A stretch of DNA of 41,722 bases from Dipylidium caninum (GCA_017562135.1 QEYB01001232.1:1-41722); one strand, 5' to 3'; positions 1 through 12,918 are shown, counted from the stretch's first letter. Numbers and translations are program-made. Notes: generated by a model not told the origin, from the sequence alone.

Positions 1-1514
1 CCCACAGGGGAAAAGGGTCAAAAAGAGAGCGGCGGAGGCTACTTTTTTATTTAAATCCCAGTAGACGAGTGAACCGGCCACTGCCTCGCCTCTTCGCTGG
101 CTGGTTCGGTCACTCCGCGTGGTCCGATTCCCCTCGGGCGTCTAATCGGCCACCGTCAGTCTCCTCGTCGCGCAAGCATTCTGCCCACTGTTGAAATCCT
201 CCGTGAAGACCTTTGAAACCGCCTTTCCTAGCGTCGCCTCGTCAAACTTGTATCGAAGTGCAAAAGTCGATTTTCACTGTCCGAAGTGGAGAGCGTCAAC
301 ACACGACCTCAGCCTTAAGTCGCACATGCCATTCACAGCTCGTCAAGACGACAGAACGGCCATGGCAAATGGCCTTGACCCCGCTTGACATCGCAAGGTG
401 TCTGCTCGCCAGAAGAAAGTCCGACGTCTGTTCGAAACCGGGTGGGAAGATGTAATGCACGATGGGGGGGGTCGTCACGCGCTCCAAGATTGGGAGCATC
501 GAGGCGCCTGTTGAAGTGTCGGACCACCGGACGCCACGTCGGAATCGTCCAATTCCCTGTTCGCCGTGGCGACGCTCTTTGTCGGTGAAATGTGCTTTGG
601 CCGAGCAGCAATGGAGAATGGGCAGGCTGTGGACGGGCCTCTCGACGCGACTGTCGCCTCCTCGGCTGCACCGAAGGAAAAGCGCCCGCAGCCTCTGCCG
701 CCCCGCACCGGGACACGAGACGCCGAGGCGGACGCGGCGGACACGAGGCTGCATTGCGGCGGATCTCGCATTCTGACGCGGTAGAGGCATCGCATCGTCT
801 TCGGACCCGCCGGGCCGCGGAGGTTCCGTCGAAATTGCCACTCCCCCGATGTCACGAGGCGGGTGAGAAGGAGGATGGGGGACTGGACGACGGGAGAACT
901 CGAGAGGCATCCCAGCAGGTGCCGGTCGGAGGGCCAACGAAAGCCCTCGTTTCATGACGACCTGAACGAATGGCGTGCATTCCAGTAGCAGTAAACATTC
1001 GCTTCCCCGCGCGGTGGTTTGGCAACAGCACTCGTGCGCCCCCCCCCCCGGAGACTGAGACGGTCGCCGAAGTGGCAACTCGGGTTGCAGTTTGACAACC
1101 CGCCCATCCGTCACGTGTCAGTGCGAGCGCCGAGTGAACCCATCACCAGTGTCTGCGGCGGGAAGGCGGCAGGTGAGCCTCGATTCTGCCGATTCAGGGC
1201 GACTCGGCGGCCGGGGCTGGGGGAGCCGGACCCGCCAGTCGGGCGGCAGCCTCGTGCGCGAGTGATGCGTCCAAACGCCACGAGCCAGCGAACTCGCCAC
1301 TTCGGTTGGCAGACTTCGGCTGGCGCCGAGGTGAAACGATCCGAAACCGCACGGCGGCCGCCGCACGAAACCTCCTCTCCAGCGTCGATGGTGGCAGAAC
1401 TCGCCACTGCCGTCACGAAAACAGGGCGGGGAGGCGCGGGCCGCGGAGAGGGTGGCCTCAACCGCCAGCAACACTCCCCGACGCTTGAACTAATGCTGCT
1501 TTGGTCTCCTTCAG
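1..1514. other. GC-rich non-coding stretch, probably intron of the synaptotagmin-like gene
   Basis: The stretch runs up to the acceptor at 1512-1514. The next exon needs two bases of a codon from an upstream exon, so a coding exon must lie further 5'. I searched for a C2A first half (hydrophobic beta strands followed by a DPYV-like segment and a phase-2 donor) and saw none. Several long open frames on both strands have arginine/proline-rich composition typical of chance frames in GC-rich DNA. Confidence 0.5.
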
Positions 1515-4500
1515 AGTCTACCTCGAGAGTGCCGAGAAGAAGTTCCACACGACGTCGATAAAGAAGCAGACGAACAATCCGACCTTCGAGGAGGCTTACC
1601 ACTTCCAGGTGAGTCTACGCGCTTCAGGGTTCACGAGGTGTCCTCCCGCGTTTCGGTGCCGCGGTCCGCTCGAGTTGCTTTGGTTGGGCGAAGGCGTCGA
1701 CCATCGTGGCGAAGGCGGACAAAGTTGTCCGAGGAGGCGGTTGGGCAGGGGGCGCGGAAGCTCGTAGCGAGGGAGGTTCTGTGCCTACTGGGGCCGTTGA
1801 GACGATGCACAGCGAGTCAGTCCCCCCAATTTCCAGTGGAGACCCTCGGAGTCGGTCATTGTTTCGTGATGGACGGAGACACCAGGTTTGCTTGCCCTGC
1901 CCACGCGTCGGGGCGGTGTCGGAACGGGGCGGAAATGTCGCCCACACGAGCTGTCGTCTCCACACCTTTCCCCGCCTTCCGATGCCCCGCGCAGAGGCGG
2001 CCTTCATCGTCCGTGGACAAGGTCGGTCGGGAAGCCAGGTGGGGCAAGTGTCCCCTCCGCAGCGGCGTGTCGAGGGCCCCAAACTCAGCGGCCACTTCCT
2101 GCACGCATAGTCGAGGACGGGACGTGGACGTCGTCCGCCTAGGACATCGGGGGGCCGTGACGGGGTGAGGGTGGAGTGGACTGCGCGGACCGCGGAATGG
2201 AAACAGGTGTCGGCGAGGAGCCGCAGTCAAACTCACGCCTCTTCTGTTCAAACATCCCTTCTAGTTGCCACAGCACGAATTGGCCAACCAGAGCATTCGA
2301 CTGGATGTCCTGTCCATTGAAAAGACGAAGAGGACCCTCCTCATCGGCTTCATCACCTTCCCCCTCAACGTCCTCGTGCACGCCGAGCCGCAGTGGGCGC
2401 CGCTGCGACTTTTCAGGGACCTGCAGCTGGTCGACGGGTCAAGCGTAAGTCCTTCTCCGCCGAGCCGCGGAAGGGCAAGAGCTCGTTCCCCTCGCAGCCG
2501 GCCAGCGGGGCGCCGGCTCCGCGGCTGTCGCGGGCACCGCGGTCTGATGAACCGGCTTGGGCGGAGGCGGGCAAGGCGAGCGGCGGGCGGACCGCGTTGC
2601 CTGTGCGTTGTGGAGACAACGCGCAATCCGGGACGTAGTCGGTGGCCCGTGCGTTGTGGCGCTCGTCAGGGAGGAGGGGCCCCTGCAGGCGCAGAGGAAG
2701 GGCCTCGACACGCTCCGCAGTCGCCCACCGTGCAGCCGGGAGACTGCCACGTCGCCCGCGTGGCTGCACAACGTCTCTCGTCGCCACGGCGATGGCCCGT
2801 ACGGGGCGTAAACACCGGGTCCGACGAGGGCCGAAGGGTGCCCACGGAAGTGGGGGTCGAAGTGCGTCGAAGTGCCGAAGTCCATCGTCAGACCGGCCTG
2901 AAAGGGCTGAATGCGCAGCCCTTCGCTGTCTCGAACCACGCGGTGATGTTCTGGCGGGCAGGGCGCCGTGCGCCGTGCGCCCCCTTCACGGTGCCTTGCG
3001 AGCCGCTGAGCTCCCTTGGGGGGGGGACGCGTGGAGAGAAAAAAAGGCGGCCGACTCCCCTCCCACTCACCTTCTTTGCCTCCTTCAGGCCCCGGGAAAC
3101 ATCCTCCTCGTCGTCTCCCTCACCTACTTCCCCTCCGCTGACCGGCTGACCGTTGGACTTTTCGGGTGCCACAACCTGCCGCTAAAAGCCACCGGTCTGC
3201 CCATCAGTAAGTCCATTTGGCGCGGGGACGAGGACAGCCCCGAGGGGGAATGCGGTCAGTTGGGACGAGAAGTTCACCACACCGGCGCATGTTGCCGATG
3301 TTTTGGCGAGGGAGGAGATCGACCTCGACCGCCAACCGCGAGCGACTCTGAGCGCCCCCTTTCGGCGCTTCTGCGCCTCCCCTCGGCGGTGCAGTCGGTC
3401 CGAAGGGCGGCGGGTCCGTCGGGGTTCGAACTGTTTCCGAAGAAGGGGGGCGGGGGTGGGGGCGGGTCGGGGGAGGGGGAGGGGGAACGGGAGGGATAGG
3501 GCAGTTCGCACTGTTTCGTTCACGCGGTTCAGCGAGGCCACTCTCGTCCTCTTTCCCCGCCCAGGTGTCTACGCGAAGGTGATGGTGTGTCAGGGCATTC
3601 AGGGCAAAATGCTGAAGACGAAACGCACGGAAGTGTTGGATCAGAGCGAGAGCTTCAACGAGTCTTTCACCTTCTCCAAACTTGGCGACCCCGACAACGT
3701 TCACGTGCGCATCCTCCTCAACCATCCGGGCTTCTTCGGTGAGTTTAGCTCCACCAGGCCTTCGTCCCAGCTGCCCCCCCCCTCCCCTCCCCCGATGGCG
3801 GCACCGCCGACGCCGAGGCGGTCGCCATTCTCGCCTGTCCGATGTGGAGGGGCGAAGGGCAGCGTCCACACGCCACGGATGGGTGTTGGCGTCTCGACCA
3901 CGATCGTCCAGAACAGCCCTCGTCTGCGCACTTGCCGGCTGGTCTGGTTGCCGTCTGTCTTGCTAGAAATGCCTAGTTTGTGCCCTCAATCAGGCGTCTA
4001 CTTAATCAACGCCCGTCCATTTAAGTAGTATTTTCGCAGTGCAAAATTAAAGTAATTTCAGCAGAGGATTCAAGAGTGCATAAAAAGACCTTCACGCAGT
4101 CGGTTGGAAGGCAACGCGGAAGCAGACCGTGTGGGTGTCTTTCGCGGCGGGAATTTTGTCTGCGTCAGTCGACGAAAAATCCCTGGCAAAAGTTCTCCAA
4201 CCCGCCTCATCTTTGAAAGGCCAACCACCTCTCACCTAAACCGACAAATCGGGCGAGCCAAAATATCACTGAAGCTGCTAGTATCGCCGGAGGGTGTGAG
4301 GATTGGTAGAATGCGTGAGCGGAAGAAGGAAATTTGTTTCACAGAAGAATTCAAAGGGCAGAATGCGGCATCAACGCGGGCCGGGGTGACGGTGAGGCGG
4401 CTGAGGCCTCCCGAACTGGTCCAACTAACCGCGGGTCTCCGTGGCTCCGAGAGAACCTTTTTCCTCGCGTGGGACTGGCGGCGACCAAGGCGACTTCTCG

Positions 4501-4991
4501 CCGGCGCTGTCGAGCGAAGCGCTGGCCTGGAAGACACCGTCGGCCGACTTCGAAGGCCTTTCTCACGTCCGGCCGGCAGGTTCGCGAGAGCAACACGGTC
4601 AGCTCTCCGTTTCCGCGCAGACGTTGCGAGGCTGGGGGGGGGGCTGAGGGGGAAACAGACGTGTTCTAAAAGGTGCATCATCCAGTTCAGGTCATCGGGA
4701 AGACCGATTCCACCCTCGAGCATTTCCCTACTCCGCAGCCGGTCGGTAGACGAGTTTCTCCCGAGCACTCACGAAGCCTTTTCCCACGTCCGACTGTGTC
4801 CGGAATCGCTGCGAGGCGGCACTTAACTGGGGATATTTTTGTTCCGTTCTCCCTCGCCAGACAAACCGATCGCCATGCTCGTCCTGGGCAACGAGATGGT
4901 GGCCAAAGGCAGCGGCATCACGCACTGGAGCGCCATGCTCGAACGCGCCGAGGTGACGCTGACGGAGTGCCACGAAATGCAGCCGCTCTGA
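1515..4991 (+). CDS. Synaptotagmin-like double-C2 protein, five 3' exons (5' end missing)
   Basis: Five exons splice in phase: 1515-1608, 2265-2444, 3089-3206, 3565-3738 and 4861-4991 (stop TGA 4989-4991). All introns are GT-AG (GTGAGT, GTAAGT, GTAAGT, GTGAGT donors). The product, about 231 residues, covers the second half of a C2A domain (VYLESAEKKFHTTS, then TNNPTFEEAYHF), a short linker, and a complete C2B domain (NILLVVSLTYFPSADRLTV, KTKRTEV, then NESFTFSKL). It ends with the synaptotagmin-type C-terminal helix (THWSAMLERAEV). Synaptotagmins are membrane-anchored vesicle-trafficking proteins; most bind calcium and phospholipid through aspartates in C2 loops 1 and 3. Those aspartates are not visible here: the usual DPYVK becomes ISVYAKV, and loop 3 of both domains lacks the acidic pattern. 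The terminal WHxL motif reads CHEM. This suggests a calcium-independent member such as the Syt12/13 or Syt14/16 kind; the subtype is not settled. The N-terminus, membrane anchor and first half of C2A were not found in 1-1514. Confidence 0.85.
3739..4860 (+). other. Last intron of the synaptotagmin-like gene
   Basis: This intron of about 1.1 kb has a GTGAGT donor after 3738 and a pyrimidine-rich acceptor ending CTCGCCAG at 4860. It contains an AT-richer patch around 3990-4100 and a 240-codon open frame at 4104-4826. I treat that frame as chance: it has no family resemblance, is rich in Arg/Ser/Leu, and lies wholly between two well-supported exons. Confidence 0.7.
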
Positions 4992-6614
4992 CAACGGTCC
5001 GCCACCCCCCGCCGACCCCACGGCCCCGCTCCACCCCCCCCCAGCACCGCCAGCCCCACGAGCCCCTTGTCGCCTCCCCATCGCCTTCTTCTGCCCCACA
5101 GGTTCGCTGAATGCTTGTCAAATACACGTTTGTGGACGCGTTGCTTGGACTGGACGTCACCCGTGGCGACGCTGTGAGCGACCGAAAGAGGAGGTTGTCG
5201 TCGGTGGGCTTTCGCGTCGAGGGGGGGAGGATCCTGTCTGCGACAGGGCGGCGGAAAAGGCCGATGTGCGACAGGACGGAGGCAAAAGCTTCCCGCCGCG
5301 AGGGCGAGGGGGGCGGGAAATCGCGGGCGACGATTGTTTGCCCCGCGCGATCTTCGTGAAGGAGCAGCGGCGGTCACAGCAACGTGGGGGAGATGCGGGG
5401 ACGAAGGCCGCGTTGACCTACTTTGATTGTTTCTTGGGCGTCCGCTACTCCCCGTCGTCAGCAGCCCTGTTTGCTCGAAAGTCTGTCAAGGCGCCAGATT
5501 GGACGGTCGCCGTGATGCGTCCAGATCCTCTCGCCGACTCGCCTCCGCCCTGGGTTAGCGACTTATTCCACCAAACCGTGCCTCGAGGAGCCGGCGAAGC
5601 CTAAAGGGGAGGGGCGAGCGGCCCGGTGTCCACCGCTGCCCGGGCGATGAGGGCCCGCCGGCCTGGGGATGTGCGCGAGGCGATGGGGCTGTTGTTGTGC
5701 TGGCCGGCGGTAGAGTTAATGGCCGCGCTCACGACACTCACCGCCTCCACGTGGCGCGAGGTGAGGCGCCGTGGCCGACAGTCAGGTCGTTCGCCTCTCC
5801 CGTCCGAGTCCTGGCGTGGCGGCGAGGATGCAGCCAACGCGGCTGATCCTCTCCGCGCGCCGCAAGGTTCTTCCACACCTCGTCCTCCCAGCGGGGAAGG
5901 TGCTAACACCCCCTCCCGGCGGGGGAGCCAGTCGATGTGGGGGCGGTGCCGGCTGTCCTCCTCCGCCCAGACCAGAATGCCCCATTGGGAGGCCGCCGTC
6001 CGCCCTCCTTGGTGGATCGAACTGTCCCTCTAAAATTAATGAGTGGAAGGCGGACTCGTCAGTCGGAGGAGGCGGCGAAGCGCCACGCCGCTGAGAGGAG
6101 ACGTCGGGAGGGAGGGAGGCGGGACGCGAGTCGCTTCCGTCGCCTCCTCGACGGGCGATGAGGCGAGGCGACACGCCTCGCCCTCCAGCCACAGTTGGCT
6201 GCGGCGACCGAACGCGAGTGGAGACTCACCGCTTTAGGCGGAAGGACCACGAGAAATCGCGGCGCCGACGCATGTCCGCGTGGCTGACGTGGCGCGTCTT
6301 GACTGGCGCGCAGCGGTCTGCATCTCCTCAGGCCTGGGAGACGAAGGTGAGGGGTGGGGTGGGGGTGGACGAGGGTAGAGTAGGCGGGGGCTGCCGTCTC
6401 CCCACCCTTTCGGGTGCTGTTTCCGCCCTGGGGCAGGGGGCCGAGTCCGGTCCGCTCGCTGTCCCGACACAGTCCACTGGCACCGGCTTCACCAACTAGG
6501 CACGTCAGTTCATTTTCTCCTCGCCTCGTTCTGCCAGCTGAGAAATGGACCAAAGCGGCGTTCCACGGTAACAACGACCGCGTCGCCACCACACAGACAC
6601 ACAAATAGAACGCG
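4992..6614. other. Intergenic GC-rich stretch after the synaptotagmin-like gene
   Basis: This holds the 3' flank of the synaptotagmin gene and then GC-rich sequence with no recognisable coding exon. I could not find a clear AATAAA close behind the stop codon, so the mRNA end is not placed. The last part (about 6500-6614) abuts the 18S rRNA fragment on the side where ITS1 would lie in an intact rDNA unit; it could be relic ITS1, but I cannot recognise it as such. Confidence 0.5.
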
Positions 6615-6795
6615 TAATGATCCTTCCGCAGGTTCGCCTATGGAAACCTTGTAACGTCTTTTACTTCCTCCAAAGATCAAGTTCGGTCGTCTTCTCAGCG
6701 CCTGCTGGACGATCCTCTCTCGGCGAACGTCACAATGGCACCGATCCACGGACCTTGCTAAACCATTCAACCGGTAGTAGCGACGGGCGGTGTGT
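6615..6795 (-). pseudogene. Displaced 18S rRNA 3'-end fragment
   Basis: Read on the minus strand, the segment runs from ACACACCGCCCGTCGCTAC through GGTTTAGCAAGGTCC, GAGAAGACGACCGAACTTG and AGGAAGTAAAAG to GCGGAAGGATCATTA. These are landmark blocks of the 3' end of eukaryotic small-subunit rRNA, ending at the true mature 3' terminus. Resemblance stops abruptly at plus position 6796, where an intact gene would continue upstream (GTACACACCG context). No 5.8S or 28S blocks were seen nearby. It is not a functional gene: it is about one tenth of full length. In the normally invariant block AAGTCGTAACAAGG it reads AAGACGTTACAAGG, two changes in the decoding region (equivalents of E. coli U1495 and A1499), and there is a deletion near the GATCATTTAGAGG block. 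The GGTTTAGCAAGG variant fits flatworms. Confidence 0.9.
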
Positions 6796-9700
6796 CCGGC
6801 GACCCCAAACAAATTGGTCCGGTGGAGGGTGGGGCGAGGAGGTGAAGGCGAGTGGGAGGAAGAGCTGGCACACGGTGTGTCCGGGAGTGTTGCTGCTACA
6901 GGCAAAGGCGCCCGCCCATTGCGACGGGGCTTCCGGCATGCCACTGCGTGTCCATCCACGCACCAGACGGTAGCGCGTGCGGGAGCGTCGGAGCGGAGCG
7001 GAGACGGAGGCCAACCAGCACGTGTCGAAGGGAACACGGCGTCCTTCCGTCGCCACAAAGCGCCTCAAACAGCCACCGCGCTGCTTTCCGTCTTCCGCGC
7101 TGCCACGGCGAACAGCCAGGACCTCTTGGCCCTTTCACAGCCCACCGAGTGGCGACCGTCGGCCGTTGTTTGGTTTGAGTGCGGACGCCGACACCTCTTC
7201 TTCCTTCTCGTCGACGCACCCAGCTGTGGCTGACTCTGTCGCCCTGCACGCAGAACACCGGCGCATTCTCCCTCCCGCCACACGAGCACGGGGAGGGTGG
7301 TTGGCCGACAACGATAGCCTTCGGAGCTCCTCACACTTCCACGATGCCACCGCAACTAGGGCACCGTCAAGTCGCTCTTGTCCTTGCTGCTGGCCTCCGT
7401 TCTCGCCCTCTCCCGACGGAGCGTTCCTGGGGCAGAGAAGACGGCTACCCGTCACAGTCTCCCACTCGTCAGGCGCGCTTGGTGACGGTCTGATGCCAGG
7501 TCCCAACCACACGCACTCGCCTCGCTGCGTCCACCTCACAGCAGCCACTGGGAATCGACGCATCTGCCGCCCGGATCGAGCGAAATGTGGACGCGTCAGT
7601 CCCACGTCTCCGTCTTCGGCCTCGCCCTGCCCCGCCCCGCTGCACCAACCGTCTCCTCCAACACGTTTCAGCGCGGGGATGAGCAGAAGCATCAGGAGAA
7701 CTCTTAAGACCCCGTCTTGTTGCTCTATGAGAATGCACTAAAGGCTCGATGAACTTTTCCGGGAGAGCGCATTGCCATCTCCCGCTCCAAGACGGCAAAT
7801 TGCCTCACTCGCAGCCCCACATCCCCCCGCCCCGGCAGCGCACTTAAAGAGGGCGACTCACTCAAACACCAATTTGCCCTCCCTCAAGCAAAGTACGCTC
7901 GCCGCGAGGGGGATGCGAAAGTCCCTCGAACGCCCACCTCACCGCCCCTCACCGCCCCGCCGAGCCCCCACGCCGCTGGGGAGCGGGCCAAGTCCGTACT
8001 TTTGAGAGTGGGAGGCCGTGGACGCGCCGCACCCGAGGCCCGTTGCCGCGGCGGAGGTGGGTGCGCCCGCCCGAGGCGCGTAAAGGCCGGTTGATGCCCT
8101 GCTGCCAGCGTTCGGTGTCGCGGCACTCCGTGAGGACGGGCGATGACATGCGACGTCACTAGTCACCAGTGCAAGCAGACCGGGTGAGCGCTAACTGTAA
8201 TTTAGTGCCCCGATTTCCGGGGTTTCCGACCTCATTGGAGGAAGTGTGACTTCCCCAGTCGGCCAAAAGATTGAAGGGCGCGTTGGAGGAGTTTCGATGA
8301 TGTTTCAATTTCGTTGTCGCGTGTCCCTGGCTGCTGACACCAGTCGGGAGATGGTTTCGACCCCCGCTGGGAGGCAGGCCCGTTCAGCAATGGCCGCGGC
8401 CACGCCTCCGTTTGTTGGCAGAAGCCGACAGGGTGAAGCCAGCGCTGCGGAGTGGAGGCTCCCAACCGGGCTCGACCAAAAGTCAATTTACGCGCCGGGG
8501 CTGGCGGCATGGCGGGAAGCGCTCCTCCGCTCGGCGGATCAACTGTCGGCCGCGAGCGTCCGGCCCCTGACCGACTCGTGTGGCGAGACACGACTGCTAC
8601 TCGCCGCCCTTCGTGTCGAAGATGAAATAAGTCCGGACCACTCGCGGCCTCGCCTCCGACCGGGGCGGTGGGCAGGCGTGGCACGCGCTCCTCGTCCGTC
8701 TCAACCGCGGGACGCCGACGAAACAAGCGCACGAGGCTGGAATTGCGCGTTTAGGGGGAGGCAGATTAGAGCAAGGATTTACGCACTCCCTTGAGTCGTG
8801 TCTTCCACAGGCCATGCGGTAAGCGCGACTGCGGCGAGATGTCTCCACCAGGAAGTCCACCTTCCCTCACACTCGCTAGAGGAGAGCCCCATTGACCTGT
8901 TTCACGTGACTTCTATGAAGAAGGCGCAGACGATACATTCTCCGAGGGCTACCGAATGATCCTTTCGGGCGTGAGGCATTCTTCTCCGGAATCCATTTTC
9001 CCTCCGCTGTGCTGTCTTTCATACCGAATGACATTTCCTTTGCCCCTGGCAAATGCTACTTATAATTCATTAGTAACGCTTTATGTTAGACAATAGCTGC
9101 GGACGGGCTGCATTTCATGCCTGTGCTCAGATTCCTCTCTGCACTTGTCTTTCCCGATGGGACTGAGGCGAATGAGAAGCACCCATAATTTCTGCGCACT
9201 GGTTTTAAAGAGTTGGGGGCGTTGAGAACTATGTGGAACACGCCACCTGCCCCACTTTTGCCAGAGAACGTCTTCTCGTCCGGCGGTCTTCGGTTCAACG
9301 CCGCTGTGCCGCTCCCCTGGCACCTCATTAGACAGGCCTGAACTGAGACACACTGCAATTAGCACAAACTTTCGCTGCGATTTGCACGACTTGGTTTTCG
9401 AGAAATGGTGACACCGCTGAGAATTTCCTGCTGTCTGCAGAAGGAGGTGATGGCAAGGAGTTTGATTCCTTTTCTTCGGCGTTCTCTCGCCCCCCCCCCA
9501 TCTCTCCCTCCGTCCCTCTTGCTTACACTCTTTCCCGCCCACGCGACTTCCAGCACACCACAGGGGCATTTGTTTCCGGGCGCAGAGGCCCGACATGCCC
9601 TGTTGAACGCCACTGAAACGGTCACATTGTCTCAGGAAACCGGCAGAAAGGGGCAGAGTGATGGCGGTTGCAGACTCTCTCCTCCCACCACCGTTTAGGT

Positions 9701-12624
9701 GTAGCATCATTTTGTCACCACTGCCCGCACACATGACCGACTGGCCTGCCTCGGAGACAGCAAGGAACGCGAGCGCGTGGACGACGGTCTGGCAGACGGA
9801 GGTGTTTCACGTCACCCGAGGTAGCGCACCCATTGCCGCGACTCAGCCTCCTGTCTTCTGCTAGCAGAGAAGGGGAGAGACGCTGCTCTTTGGGCGCACA
9901 GAGGAAGGTGGACGTAACGAGGTGCATCTTGCTAGAATCGACACATGATGTCATCACTTCGACTCGGTCTGGTGTTGCCGGTCTTCGTCTCGGACATGCT
10001 GGCAGCGCACATCATCGCCGGTAGTTGAAGTGGGTCGCGGGCAAGGCTCCGCAGAGTGAAGCCTCGGGTGTGCAACATCTCCGAACGCCTGTTTCCGCCA
10101 AAGAGGAACTCCTTCGATTGAAAGGCTCAAAACTCAAGTCTGTCGGCCAATCGACAGTTGCATGGTCGAGAGGCACTGACGTACTTCAAGACTTCTGGCT
10201 CTTCGTTGAGCACTGACGGAACTATTGGCATCTCAGACTTTGCGGCCGTCCACGGCCTGACCATCACCCCACTACTTGCCATAATCAGTAGCATAAGTCT
10301 CCATTTTCCCTATCGACGAACTCCTTCGTTGACACGTCCCCCGCCCTGCAACTGCATCCTCCTCGTCCGTTCCGTCTCATTCATCGCTCCGAGGTCATCT
10401 CGACACCCAGCAGTCGTTCGACTGCGTAATTTCCATTTCGTCAATTACAGGCATGTGCCAGCGCCGTTTCCCCGGGATTAACCTCTCAGGTCCCCCCCGC
10501 CTGAGGCAGCATTGGTAGAAGCAGACAGGAGGGGAGGCGACGAGTCACTGCCTGCCTCTCAGGCCCACAAATCCCATGCTAGTGATGCATGAATCGACAG
10601 GAAACTCCCTCGTCAAGGCCTATTTTAAAACGCTCAAATAGCAGGCGCGGATCCAAAGCCCTATAATGCGTTTCAGGAGATTCCGCCGCTTCGGGGGGCG
10701 AGGAAGTGACACGCTATCATCTTGGAAGTTGCGGGTTGAATCCCACAGTTTAGCGCAAATTCGTCTCCCTTCCCGCACCAAGGGAAGCTTGCCTCAGTTT
10801 TAAGCGATTAATGGAGCAGTCATCAGTGCTGCCTCAGAAAGAGGTAGGAGTATGTTGTTTTCATTTCGAGTGTACTTCAGAGCTTGCCCCTTCACGTCTT
10901 AGAAATTCACGAAGTTGCTCTTTTCCGATTGCACTTCGCTTCAGCTTTACGCTTGATCAAATAAATTAATCCTACTAACTAATAATCAGTAGTGCATTTT
11001 GTTACAAGACCATTATAGGGGGACGGCTACGCATAGCACCGTGCAACCAAAAGGGCAATTTTTTCCCAATCAATTTTGTAAAAAAATCTCGAGCAAAAGT
11101 CACCATCGTAATAAAGCGTCAGTCATCCGATTCGTAAAGAGCATACCACACTGCAGATGCCGTACTTCCTCCAGGTTTCTCATAAAATGTAGGGGCACAA
11201 TAAAGCGGTGAAGACCGGACCGGAGCTTTATACGAAACGCCAACAACGGATCAACAACCATTCAATTCAAAATCCACTAAACAATGGCAAACGCCGTTGC
11301 CTCGCGCCCATGCATGAGAGGGGGCCATAAAGAAAGTGAAATTGCTAATCTAGGCTATGTTAACCCCTTCGCAACTGTAACGATAAACTCTCCGATGAAG
11401 GTCACAACTTTGTGGAGAATTGCCCAGAGGGTAAAATGACCGCGACACAGAGGGCGGTCCTCCATCAGGTTTACAAAAAAGGCTTTGCCTGTGCAACCCT
11501 AATGCACACAAAAAGTGTATAAGTACAAAGTCCGGCCCGAAAAAACATACGAGAGAAACTTAGAGACAGACATTTCCAGAAGCGAATTTGCCACGAGCAC
11601 GGCAATACGCGCCATCAGGACGTGCGCCAAGAGGGAATCCACAAACAAAAGCCGTTGGGTCCCACCCACTATCTGGCATCAAGCACGATAGATGCAGGCA
11701 AGCTGAGACCAGCACCGGCGCGCGCACTGAATTTCCTGCCCGTCTTCTACGCAGAAGGTTACAATAACTGGCAGCCACGATGTATGTCGCCACTATAGAT
11801 AAATCAGCAGTGAAATATGCACAACAAACCAAAAACTCAACTATAAGAGCGCGCGAAAAAACGAACAGAAACACCACCTAACGCTATCCCACAACACCGG
11901 AGAGCGTTCCAGTCGCCGACCGACCGAACTCCCACTTCAACGGCCGATGGAAACGACTATCAATCATGATCCCTGAGCTAGCCAGGACGACACCTGCAAA
12001 GCACATCTACCGACCGAAGGACGAGTGCCTCGCCGCGCCCACATGGCCGGAGAGGAGCGGGGGGGGCACGGGCTCTTCTTGAAACCTCCAACGTTTCAAT
12101 ACACTCTGAGTGCACTCCCCCGCAAGCTGAACTCTCACATCACTACCCCCGATTTAAAATCCACGGTCACCATGAGTTCGGACCTTCCAGCGCCGTGCAA
12201 AATTTCCACCCGTTAAGCCCAATTCATCTATCAATTACCCGAACCACACCGAATGACATTGACAAGAACTAGCCACGAGACAGCCCAATTCGTCCTCGTC
12301 GGATAGTAACGGGAACAAGCAACGACGGCGTCACTGTTGAGATAAGACGACACGACTGCGACCCCACGCCGGCCTAGGACGCTAAGGCCTGGGGCTGTTT
12401 GACCTCCGTCTTGGGTGAGACGGTCTCTAGCAGCCTCCACCGTTCCAATGAACAACTGCGAAGAACCCACTTGCTCACCATTAGATGACGCGGAAAATTG
12501 TGACACTGTCGAAGCGTCAAGAACATAGGGGACACTGCTTCACACGAATGCTGTCATTCAGTCGTATTGCTCGAGCCTTTCCAAATCCTCAAGAGTAACC
12601 GCAATACCTCAACAAAGAAAAGAG
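6796..12624. other. Intergenic region without recognisable genes
   Basis: From 6.8 to about 9 kb the sequence is GC-rich, and beyond about 10.5 kb it becomes AT-richer. Long open frames (for example a 217-codon frame on the minus strand at 9081-9734 and a 254-codon frame at 6977-7741) show no domain, no initiator context I trust, and overlap equally open frames on other strands. A tRNA T-arm-like sequence around 10730-10750 is degenerate. Repeat-derived DNA is likely, but I cannot name an element. Confidence 0.45.
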
Positions 12625-12918
12625 CCAGAGATATAAGGGTAATTTACGTCCTCTCCCAACTCATCTGACTCTCCCTATCCTCATCTTCCCTCCATCCCTC
12701 CCTCCCCACGCCCACACAGATGTCAGACTGTTCTTCTGACCCACCTCTTTCCAACCACCCACGCACAGTTGTAGCGATGAGAGCAGGAAGAGCGCGTGGT
12801 CAGGATAGGGCGGCGCGGAACACTGCGGGTGCGACATGTGAACCAGAGAAAAGGTACCCGTAAAGGCGGCAGCGTGGGGTTGGCTGGACGGGGCACCCCA
12901 CCTTCGCCTGTGCTCCCC

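Noticed and set aside
296..1114. 272-codon open frame on the minus strand
   Set aside because: Arg/Pro/Ser-rich, overlaps open frames in other phases, shows no domain, and lies next to an intron acceptor of the + strand gene; typical chance frame in GC-rich DNA.
4104..4826. 240-codon open frame on the + strand
   Set aside because: Lies entirely inside the last intron of the synaptotagmin-like gene, with no family resemblance.
9081..9734. 217-codon open frame on the minus strand
   Set aside because: No recognisable motif, no splice or promoter context, and the start context is weak; the composition looks random.
10720..10760. tRNA/SINE-like T-arm (GCGGGTTGAATCCCAC)
   Set aside because: Loop is one base short and no matching A box or acceptor stem was found; too weak to call a SINE.
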